DNA of 5,955 nucleotides from Saprospiraceae bacterium. GTDB taxonomy: Bacteria; Bacteroidota; Bacteroidia; Chitinophagales; Saprospiraceae. This document shows, piece by piece, positions 1-4,912 of the stretch; positions within the stretch are counted from its first letter, which is position 1, and each line of letters opens with the position of its first letter. The translations under genes were made by a program, and so were the position numbers. The DNA lies in NCBI GenBank assembly GCA_020630895.1, contig JAHDII010000212.1, positions 1-5,955 of the forward strand, read 5' to 3'. The notes under the pieces were generated by a model that saw nothing but the letters and a program-made list of their open reading frames with translations, was not told the origin of the DNA and did no database searches.

Positions 1-226
1 ATCCTCTAGGAATACGACGAGTAGTATAAACCAAAAAACGTGGAAAATTAAATTCTTTTTTATATTCTGTAGGATTAGAAATCTCTAATCCTTTAATCAT
101 AATAACAATTGTTTTTAAAGAATGGGCAATATGCCAATCAATTCCATTTGCTGAAACCTCTGTATTTTTTTTATCAATATGAGGAATCATATTTTCCAGT
201 TTTTGCAATTCTTTTTGTAATAACAT
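1..226 (-). CDS. DUF1569 / DinB-like protein, N-terminal part (runs off left edge)
   Basis: The reading frame is open from an ATG at 226-224 to the window edge, giving about 75 N-terminal residues with no stop. Residues 30-38 read DWHIAHSLK, and a segment near residues 48-56 resembles the 'SxPxxY' stretch; the fragment ends in TRRIPRG. This W-H-x-x-H-S-L pattern followed by I-P-R-G is what I recall of DUF1569, a branch of the DinB/YfiT four-helix-bundle superfamily in which a His of this helix (here probably H35) is the first of three metal ligands. The other two ligands would lie beyond the window. The start is 2 bp after the DUF6940 stop codon, so the two genes are almost certainly co-transcribed. 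No Shine-Dalgarno sequence precedes the ATG. The biochemical role is unknown; relatives include thiol-dependent transferases. The family assignment rests on a short fragment and is moderately sure. Confidence 0.72.
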   Translation of the reverse strand, partial: MLLQKELQKLENMIPHIDKKNTEVSANGIDWHIAHSLKTIVIMIKGLEISNPTEYKKEFNFPRFLVYTTRRIPRG

Positions 227-228
227 AA

Positions 229-801
229 TTATTTGTATTGAGAATATTTATAATATTTAGGACGAGAATCTACACGAATGTGTAACCAAAAAACACCTAG
301 CCCAGCAGTACTTAACCATTTTTGTTTTTCTCCTAAATTTGTTAAATAAATTTCGCCCACTAATTTCCAAAAATCATGAATTTGAGAGAGAGGTGCATTA
401 CGGACAAATTTAGCAAGATGTGTATAATTATGATTATCCATTTTAGGTGTTGGAACAATGAGTTGAGCATCGCCACCTAAATTAGAAAAATGAATCACAT
501 TATCATCTGTAAAATGTTCTTGAAAAGAATGGATATCAGGTTGTAGATTATTTAAAATAGAAGAAGAAATAAGAACAAATTCATAATCTTTTTCTAAGTC
601 GTTTTTTGTACTAGGAGGGTGTTCCCAAAAAAAACCACTGAATTCAGAATCAATTAAAATATTATTATAAAAAATTCTGAATTCAGGATTGTCTTTCCAG
701 AGATGAATGACTTCTTTTCTACTTAATAGATTATCTTTTTCAAAAATATGATATTGAATAATCTTATTTTCTTTGATAATATTTTTTTGAATATTCCACA
801 T
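229..801 (-). CDS. DUF6940 family protein
   Basis: This is a 190-residue soluble protein without signal peptide or membrane segment, apparently full length. I recognise it as DUF6940 from its conserved blocks: W-E-x-P-P at residues 59-63, NLGGDA at 107-112, Y-x-H-L-A around 126-130, N-A-P at 135-137, WLSTAG at 162-167, and the C-terminal WLHIRVDSRPKYY at 172-184. The density of invariant Trp, His, Arg, Asp and Tyr near the C-terminus looks like an active or ligand-binding site, but no activity is known to me and I assign none. It starts 45 bp after the DinB gene stop and carries a good -7 promoter element in that gap, so it can be transcribed on its own. The DUF1569 gene follows after only 2 bp, which suggests the two products act together. 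The start is the first ATG of the frame and yields the expected N-terminal W-x-I-Q stretch. Confidence 0.85.
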   Translation of the reverse strand: MWNIQKNIIKENKIIQYHIFEKDNLLSRKEVIHLWKDNPEFRIFYNNILIDSEFSGFFWEHPPSTKNDLEKDYEFVLISSSILNNLQPDIHSFQEHFTDDNVIHFSNLGGDAQLIVPTPKMDNHNYTHLAKFVRNAPLSQIHDFWKLVGEIYLTNLGEKQKWLSTAGLGVFWLHIRVDSRPKYYKYSQYK

Positions 802-820
802 AGTTTTATGATATGAAATA

Positions 821-828
821 CAAAGATA
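821..828 (-). promoter_or_regulatory. Bacteroidota -7 promoter element for the DUF6940 gene
   Basis: Read on the minus strand the octamer is TATCTTTG, a full match to the Bacteroidota consensus TAnnTTTG. It lies in the 45-bp gap between the DinB and DUF6940 genes, so transcription would start near 815-817 with a leader of about 15 nt. I see no TTG at the usual -33 distance, so the promoter may be weak or need an activator. The octamer is not rare in such AT-rich DNA; its position in a gap is what makes it credible. Confidence 0.45.
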
Positions 829-846
829 AATATTAATCAGAATAAA

Positions 847-1407
847 TTAAGCATTCATGCTTTTTATAACATTTTTAGCCTGTATAATATGCCTTTGATT
901 ATGATAAATTACAACTCTAAAAGTATCTCCTAATTTTAATTTTATCATATTTGAAATACTAATAGAAGTCCTTGTTTTATTCATATCAATATTTCTAGCA
1001 TTATTTAATAAATCTAACATTTTCTTTTGATGAGTAATAAATTTATCTAGAGTAGATTTATCTAAATTACTTCCTACAGGATTCATACTCTTAAATGTTT
1101 TCATCGTATTTAATTTTTCTTTAGGTAACATACTTTTTGCGAAATAATTTCCTAATAAAAAACCACTTTTAAAAGTGTCTGTAGGTTGTCCTTTTTTTCC
1201 TGCTTGAATTCTTTTCGTGATTTCAGGAGTATAAAAATCTCCATAACGATTTAAGTGTTCAATACATTCTAGAACACTCCATTTTTCAGCATTCTCTTTC
1301 CAATTGAGTTGAGAAGTATCCATTTTTTTGAATCCTTCTACCTCATTAATTACTTTTTGAGTTCTTTGAATTAAATCTTCAATTAAATCTTTATTTAAAA
1401 TTTTCAT
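847..1407 (-). CDS. DinB family protein
   Basis: This 186-residue protein belongs to the DinB/YfiT-like superfamily (DinB_2 type), four-helix bundles that usually bind a divalent metal through three histidines. The ligand set is visible: H51 in the W-S-V-L-E-C-I-E-H-L-N helix (residues 43-53) and H169 and H173 in Y-H-N-Q-R-H-I near the C-terminus. The block K-x-x-L-G-D-T-F-R-V-V-I-Y-H before it is also typical. There is no signal peptide or membrane segment, so it should be cytoplasmic. Characterised relatives include bacillithiol-, mycothiol- or glutathione-dependent transferases and isomerases, so thiol-linked detoxification is a reasonable guess but not shown by the sequence. It follows the Crp/Fnr gene by 68 bp, and that gap holds an FNR-type palindrome and an imperfect -7 element. 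The name is historical; it is unrelated to DNA polymerase IV. Confidence 0.9.
   Translation of the reverse strand: MKILNKDLIEDLIQRTQKVINEVEGFKKMDTSQLNWKENAEKWSVLECIEHLNRYGDFYTPEITKRIQAGKKGQPTDTFKSGFLLGNYFAKSMLPKEKLNTMKTFKSMNPVGSNLDKSTLDKFITHQKKMLDLLNNARNIDMNKTRTSISISNMIKLKLGDTFRVVIYHNQRHIIQAKNVIKSMNA
849..862. repeat. Small palindrome at the end of the DinB gene, upstream of the DUF6940 promoter
   Basis: AAGCAT-TC-ATGCTT is a perfect inverted repeat with 6-bp arms. It overlaps the last codons and stop codon of the DinB gene. In RNA it could fold as a 5-bp stem with a 4-nt loop, followed on the minus strand by an AU-rich but not U-only tract, so as a terminator it is weak. Its centre lies about 40 bp upstream of the transcription start predicted from the -7 box at 821-828, so a protein-binding site is an alternative. 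Neither role is proven. Confidence 0.35.
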
Positions 1408-1435
1408 TGTATTATTTTATTGATAAATGATACCA

Positions 1436-1443
1436 CAAATATC
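1436..1443 (-). promoter_or_regulatory. Possible -7 promoter element for the DinB gene
   Basis: On the minus strand the octamer is GATATTTG, one base off the Bacteroidota consensus TAnnTTTG. Transcription would start near 1431-1432, about 25 nt before the ATG at 1407. No TTG is present at the -33 spacing, which fits a promoter that depends on an activator. The FNR-type palindrome at 1466-1479 is centred about 41 bp upstream of this start. Confidence 0.3.
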
Positions 1444-1458
1444 TTTATATTATTGAAT

Positions 1459-1486
1459 AAAAATATTGATTTGAATCAATATTTTT
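1459..1486 (-). terminator. 12-bp inverted repeat overlapping the regulator's stop codon, terminator-like
   Basis: Two perfectly complementary 12-base arms (1459-1470 and 1475-1486) flank the 4-base loop TTGA. On the minus strand the arms begin with five A and end with five T, so the transcript of the Crp/Fnr gene would form a hairpin ending in a short U run. The stem has only two G-C pairs and covers the last three sense codons and the stop of the gene, so it is weak by E. coli standards. It could stop transcription in either direction, serve as an operator, or do both. Confidence 0.4.
1466..1479. promoter_or_regulatory. FNR/Crp-type operator TTGAT-N4-ATCAA
   Basis: The sequence TTGAT-TTGA-ATCAA is an exact match to the classical FNR operator TTGAT-N4-ATCAA and is the only exact match I found in the window. 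It lies inside a longer perfect inverted repeat and directly downstream of a gene encoding a Crp/Fnr-family regulator whose recognition helix carries E-x-x-S-R, the pattern that in FNR contacts this half-site. Its centre, 1472.5, is 65 bp from the DinB start codon and about 41 bp from the transcription start predicted from the -7-like box at 1436-1443, the usual class II activator position. The alternative is that the palindrome is simply a terminator hairpin for the regulator gene. Confidence 0.45.
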
Positions 1487-2012
1487 TCAATCTTGATAAA
1501 GTTTCAGGAGTCATACGCAAATAAGAAGCGATGTGTTTGTTAGGAATTTCTTGAAATAATTGAGGACTCCTTTTTAAAACACGTTCATATCTTTTTTTAG
1601 GAGAATAGGTCAAAATATCTTTTTCTCTTTCAATTTGTTGATAAATGAGTTGTCCCATAATTTGATACCATAACATTAAATTTTCTGTATTAGATTGAAT
1701 CATTTGAATAAAAGAAGATTTTTTTATTCTTTTTACTTCTGTTTTTTTTAATGCTTGGATATATAAATCCGAAGGTTTTTCTGAAATAAAAGAATCTAAT
1801 GCTGCAATAAAATTATTTTGGTATCCTAAACGAATAATTTGTTCTTCAAATTCATCTTCAAAAAATATTTTTAAACTTCCAGTTGTAATAAAATATAAAT
1901 GAGTATCAATACTTCCTTTTACTTTTAAATATTCATTTCTTTCTAGAATAATATTTTTATCCCACAAATTTGATGTATCAATTTTATTTTTTAATTCTTC
2001 GACTAAATTCAT
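1476..2012 (-). CDS. Crp/Fnr family transcriptional regulator
   Basis: This 178-residue protein has an N-terminal cyclic-nucleotide-binding-like beta barrel (about residues 20-100, with L-Y-F-I-x-x-G-S-L-K near 39-48), a long dimerisation helix (about 108-132), and a C-terminal winged-helix segment with I-P-N-K-H-I-A-S-Y-L-R-M-T-P-E-T-L-S-R from 156 to 174. The recognition helix has E170-x-x-S173-R174, the spacing of E209/S212/R213 in E. coli FNR, which predicts a TTGAT half-site. The barrel lacks the R-S/T-A phosphate-binding motif of CRP, so cAMP binding is unlikely. The protein contains no cysteine, so it cannot hold the Fe-S cluster of true FNR; its signal is unknown. Such short Crp-like regulators are common in Bacteroidota. 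It starts 9 bp after the peptidase gene and probably shares its transcript. An exact FNR-type palindrome overlaps its 3' end. Confidence 0.92.
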   Translation of the reverse strand: MNLVEELKNKIDTSNLWDKNIILERNEYLKVKGSIDTHLYFITTGSLKIFFEDEFEEQIIRLGYQNNFIAALDSFISEKPSDLYIQALKKTEVKRIKKSSFIQMIQSNTENLMLWYQIMGQLIYQQIEREKDILTYSPKKRYERVLKRSPQLFQEIPNKHIASYLRMTPETLSRLKKY

Positions 2013-2021
2013 TGCTAATAA

Positions 2022-2846
2022 TTATAATTGAATATGAATATGATCATCATGGCGTACACTAGCACAGCCCTGAAATCTTATTTTATCAATATGATTTAAT
2101 TGTAATCTGCTTTTGAGATGAGGTTCTATAAATATTTTTTTTATTTGAGGATGTTGTGCAATTTCGATTAAAAGATTTTTGTTTTTTTTCTCATCAAAAA
2201 TATATATTTTTTTGTTGAAATTTAAAGATGTTTTTTGTAATAAATTGTATTGCCAATATCCTTTATTAGAACAATATTCGGGAATGTTTTTTTCTTTGTT
2301 TTTAGGCATTTCGCAAAAACCATATCCAATAAAATTAGGCACTTTGTTAATGATTTCTTTTGTTTTTTTATGATGATAAATAAAAGAAAGATCTAATTTT
2401 TTTCCATCATTATGACTTTTATGAGGTAATAAGGGAAATCCATTGATAAAAGGAAAATTAGCATCTAAATAAATTAATCGGATATTGGGATGTTCATTTT
2501 TAAAATTTAAACTTATTTCTTGTATTGTCTTTTTTAAATTGGGAGTAACATAATGTCTATTTAAAATGCAATAAAAAAATCTAGCAGGTTGAATTGGGAT
2601 TTTTTCATTATAAAAATAGGGTAGAGGAACTCTATTGTTTAATTGAGCTAGTGGAGGAATAATAAAAAGACTAAAAAATAAATATAAAATAATGAAAAAA
2701 GAATATTTAAAAACTCTTTTTTTCTTTTTAAAAAATCGAATAGAAATTATTTTATAAATACCATAAATAAAACCACCAATTTGTGTAATTAGAGTAAGCA
2801 ATAAAAAAATAAAAATGAATTTAATAGTTTGAAATAAAAAAGTCAT
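2022..2846 (-). CDS. Membrane-anchored LAS-type metallopeptidase, MepA-like (putative murein endopeptidase)
   Basis: I place the start at the ATG at 2846, giving 274 residues and a 5-bp gap to the upstream gene; an in-frame ATG at 2882 would add 12 residues and overlap that gene by 31 bp. Two hydrophobic segments (about residues 4-31 and 47-67) flank a Lys/Arg-rich loop (40-44), so the positive-inside rule puts the catalytic part in the periplasm. The first motif is H142-x-x-H145-x-x-G-x-x-x-D152 and the second, at the C-terminus, is R-H266-D-D-H269-I-H271. Both match the spacing of H110/H113/D120 and H206/H209/H211 in E. coli MepA, where H113, D120 and H211 bind zinc. This supports a zinc peptidase of the LAS group (lysostaphin, D-Ala-D-Ala peptidase, Sonic hedgehog), probably cutting peptidoglycan cross-links. 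The flanking sequence is unlike MepA itself, so the exact bond cut is open. It lies between the DinB-cupin and regulator genes, apparently in one operon. Confidence 0.78.
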   Translation of the reverse strand: MTFLFQTIKFIFIFLLLTLITQIGGFIYGIYKIISIRFFKKKKRVFKYSFFIILYLFFSLFIIPPLAQLNNRVPLPYFYNEKIPIQPARFFYCILNRHYVTPNLKKTIQEISLNFKNEHPNIRLIYLDANFPFINGFPLLPHKSHNDGKKLDLSFIYHHKKTKEIINKVPNFIGYGFCEMPKNKEKNIPEYCSNKGYWQYNLLQKTSLNFNKKIYIFDEKKNKNLLIEIAQHPQIKKIFIEPHLKSRLQLNHIDKIRFQGCASVRHDDHIHIQL

Positions 2847-2851
2847 ATTGT

Positions 2852-3622
2852 TTATCTGTGTAATCCATAAAAAATAACCCAAGTAGCAAAATCATCAGAA
2901 AAATTTATAAAACGATGTTCTTCGTGTGCTTTTACAAATAAAACATCATGTGTTTTTATTTTGTATTTTTTATTCTTTCTGATAAACTCACCTTTCCCTT
3001 GAGCAATAATATAAACTTCATCTCTAGTATGAGGTTGTTGTTTATCTATTTTATTGGGTTGGTAATATTCAATTTCTAAATCTGCAAATTCCATCACTTT
3101 TGCGAATTCAGAATTTGTAGTTTTTAATTTTTTTATAGCTTGTTTTAAAGGAATATGATATGTTGTTTTTTTCTTTGTATCAGAAGACAAAATTTGATTC
3201 AAATGATATTCTAAATGTTTGATATAACCATCAATAAGCCATTCTACATTTTTAGTTTCATTATCTACTTGAAAACTAATTTTAAGATGTTTTTTAGAAA
3301 GTTTTTGTAATGTTCTTATCATTTGTTGGTTATAGCTTTGCCATAAAATAACTAAATCTTCAATATTTGTATTTTGATAATCATTTAATTCTACTAATTT
3401 ATTTTGAGAATAAATAGCATATACAAAAGTAGAAGGATCAATAATGATTTCATTAAATCGTATTAAATTATATCTAGCAGAATCAATTAAATGTCCTAGA
3501 ATTTCTTTTTTTGACCATCGACTAGCGTTTTCTTTTTTAGAAAGTTCTTCAATAGAAATATGATGAATTTTATCTTTTAATCGAATAATATTTTTTTGGA
3601 GTCTTTTAATATTCTTTTTCAT
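2852..3622 (-). CDS. DinB-cupin fusion protein
   Basis: This 256-residue cytoplasmic protein joins two domains. Residues 1-147 form a DinB-superfamily bundle: W-S-K-K-E-I-L-G-H-L-I-D-S-A at 36-49 with H44, then Y-I-K-H-L-E-Y-H at 133-140 supplying H136 and H140 as the likely metal triad. Residues 155-256 form a cupin-2 barrel. Its first motif is P-H198-x-x-x-E202 followed by Y-I-I-A-Q-G-K-G-E-F; the second is D-V-L-F-V-x-A-x-E-E-H236-R-F; the end S-D-D-F-A-T-W-V-I-F-Y-G is typical of small Bacteroidota cupins. The first cupin motif keeps one His and the Glu, and the usual Gly before D-V-L-F-V is replaced by His225, so metal binding by the barrel may be altered. In my recollection these two domains are usually separate proteins. 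It is the first gene of the apparent operon with the peptidase and regulator genes, and has a perfect -7 box about 56 bp upstream. The substrate is unknown. Confidence 0.88.
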   Translation of the reverse strand: MKKNIKRLQKNIIRLKDKIHHISIEELSKKENASRWSKKEILGHLIDSARYNLIRFNEIIIDPSTFVYAIYSQNKLVELNDYQNTNIEDLVILWQSYNQQMIRTLQKLSKKHLKISFQVDNETKNVEWLIDGYIKHLEYHLNQILSSDTKKKTTYHIPLKQAIKKLKTTNSEFAKVMEFADLEIEYYQPNKIDKQQPHTRDEVYIIAQGKGEFIRKNKKYKIKTHDVLFVKAHEEHRFINFSDDFATWVIFYGLHR

Positions 3623-3637
3623 TTTTCCATTTTACAT

Positions 3638-3668
3638 TTGTTCTAGTACTTAAAATAAAGTATCTTTA
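3638..3668 (+). promoter_or_regulatory. Bacteroidota-type promoter for the WG-repeat gene
   Basis: TTG at 3638-3640 is followed after 20 bp by TATCTTTA at 3661-3668, which differs from the -7 consensus TAnnTTTG only in the last base. The spacing falls in the range known for Bacteroidota promoters. Transcription would start near 3673-3676, giving a leader of about 30 nt before the ATG at 3704. Confidence 0.5.
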
Positions 3669-3669
3669 T
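3655..3669. repeat. Short inverted repeat in the divergent promoter region
   Basis: ATAAAG-TAT-CTTTAT is a perfect inverted repeat with 6-bp arms around a 3-bp centre. It covers the plus-strand -7 box at 3661-3668 and lies just downstream of the minus-strand -7 box at 3678-3685. A repressor bound here could cover both promoters. The repeat is short and AT-rich, so chance is a real possibility. Confidence 0.25.
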
Positions 3670-3677
3670 ATCTCGTT

Positions 3678-3685
3678 CAAATATA
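3678..3685 (-). promoter_or_regulatory. -7 promoter element for the DinB-cupin/peptidase/regulator operon
   Basis: On the minus strand the octamer is TATATTTG, a full match to TAnnTTTG. Transcription would start near 3672, about 50 nt before the ATG at 3622. I see no TTG at the -33 distance. The start site would fall next to the plus-strand -7 box at 3661-3668, so the two polymerases would meet head-on over the same DNA. Confidence 0.42.
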
Positions 3686-3703
3686 AAATATTATTTAGTT
3701 TTT

Positions 3704-4909
3704 ATGAAAATTAAAACCATGAAAAATTTATTTATTTTTATTTGTATATTTTTGTTTTGTGCAGAATCTTATTCTCAAAATAAAACATGGAAATGTATTA
3801 ATGAAAAAGAAGAAACTTTATTTACTATAGAAGCAAAAAGAGTATATCCTTTTTCTAATGGTTTAGCTAGAATTTATCGTCAAGAATTAATCAATAATAC
3901 TTGGATTCATGGTTATGGTTATATAGATACAACAGGACAAATTGTTATTCCTTGCATTTATAAAAAAGCGAATGATTTTGTAGGAGATTTTGTATGGGTA
4001 AGAAAAAAAGGAAATGAACATTATACTTTAATAGATAAAAAAGGAAATGTCATTCCTACAAAAAAATATAAAAAAGTAGGTTATTTTTATGAATTTCAAA
4101 AAGACATTTGTGCCGTATATGAAGATGGGAGAATGGGATTTGTTGATATGTCAGGAAAAGAAATTATTCCTTGTAAATATATGGGACAAAGTTATTTTAA
4201 AGAAGGCTTAGCTTGTATTGCAGAGTATGATGCTCCAAAAGAAAAATATGGTTTTATGAATTCAAAAGGAGAATTTGAAATTCCAATTCAATTCTATCAA
4301 GGAGGTGTTACGAGTTTTAATGAAGGTCTTGTTCGTGCAAAAATTAATGGAAAAACTGTTTTAATTAATAATAAAGGAGAAACAATTTTTAAAACTAATA
4401 AAGGAAATATTATTTCTCAAAATTTTGGATTAATTAGAATTATCACAAAACCTAATCGAAAAGGTTGGGGCTGGATTAATTTTAAAGATGAATTTGTTAT
4501 TTCACCTATTTATGATGATGCAACTCCATTTAATAAAGATGGTTATGCTGTTGTAGAAAAAAATGGATTAAAAGGATTAATTGATACTACAGGAAAAATA
4601 ATTTTAGATTTTAAATATGAAACTATTTATTCTGATATTTCTAAAGATGGATATATTATGGGAGTGTATCCTAGTGAAAAACCGATACCATTATTGTATG
4701 CTAAAAAAGATTATTTTAATGCCAATTTTGATAAAATTGAAATGCATGGTATGTTACATATTTATAGTGCAGACAATGGTAATTTAATGCCTTTTATAGA
4801 CATCAATAAAAAATATGGTTATGTAAATAGAGATTTTAATGTAGTGATAATATCTCAATATGAAAAAGCAAAAGAATTTACTGAAGGAAAAGCTTGGGCT
4901 TTACCTTAG
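3704..4909 (+). CDS. Secreted WG-repeat protein
   Basis: This 401-residue protein has a signal peptide: a Lys-rich start, a hydrophobic core (about residues 8-19), and a likely cut after A-E-S-Y-S with Gln25 at +1, as is common in Bacteroidota. No good lipobox is seen, so it is probably periplasmic or exported. The rest consists of WG repeats of the pattern aromatic-G-(Y/F/W)-(I/V)-(D/N)-x-x-G-x-x-(I/V)-I-P-x-x-(Y/F). Units begin near residues 71, 107, 144, 182, 218, 255, 290 and 371, a regular 35-38-residue step except for the last interval of 81, which covers a diverged stretch (about 320-370). The chain stops in T-E-G-K-A-W-A-L-P, where another repeat would normally continue. Such repeats are thought to form a protein- or ligand-binding array; the partner is unknown. 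A second in-frame ATG at 3719 could be the start and would still leave a signal peptide. The gene stands alone behind its own promoter. Confidence 0.9.
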   Translation: MKIKTMKNLFIFICIFLFCAESYSQNKTWKCINEKEETLFTIEAKRVYPFSNGLARIYRQELINNTWIHGYGYIDTTGQIVIPCIYKKANDFVGDFVWVRKKGNEHYTLIDKKGNVIPTKKYKKVGYFYEFQKDICAVYEDGRMGFVDMSGKEIIPCKYMGQSYFKEGLACIAEYDAPKEKYGFMNSKGEFEIPIQFYQGGVTSFNEGLVRAKINGKTVLINNKGETIFKTNKGNIISQNFGLIRIITKPNRKGWGWINFKDEFVISPIYDDATPFNKDGYAVVEKNGLKGLIDTTGKIILDFKYETIYSDISKDGYIMGVYPSEKPIPLLYAKKDYFNANFDKIEMHGMLHIYSADNGNLMPFIDINKKYGYVNRDFNVVIISQYEKAKEFTEGKAWALP

Positions 4910-4912
4910 AGT

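Noticed and set aside
1970..1981. TTGAT-GT-ATCAA inside the regulator gene, resembling an FNR half-site pair
   Set aside because: The spacer is 2 bp rather than 4, the match does not extend beyond 5 bp per arm, and it lies in coding sequence for the regulator's N-terminus.
1476..2012. True oxygen-sensing FNR
   Set aside because: The protein contains no cysteine, so there are no ligands for an Fe-S cluster; only the recognition helix resembles FNR.
2179..2373. Plus-strand 64-codon open frame
   Set aside because: It lies entirely antisense to the well-supported peptidase gene and encodes a Phe/Leu-rich low-complexity product expected from AT-rich antisense DNA.
2847..2882. Upstream in-frame ATG (2882) as the start of the peptidase gene
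   Set aside because: It would overlap the DinB-cupin gene by 31 bp and adds 12 residues before the membrane segment; the ATG at 2846 leaves a 5-bp gap, like the neighbouring junctions.
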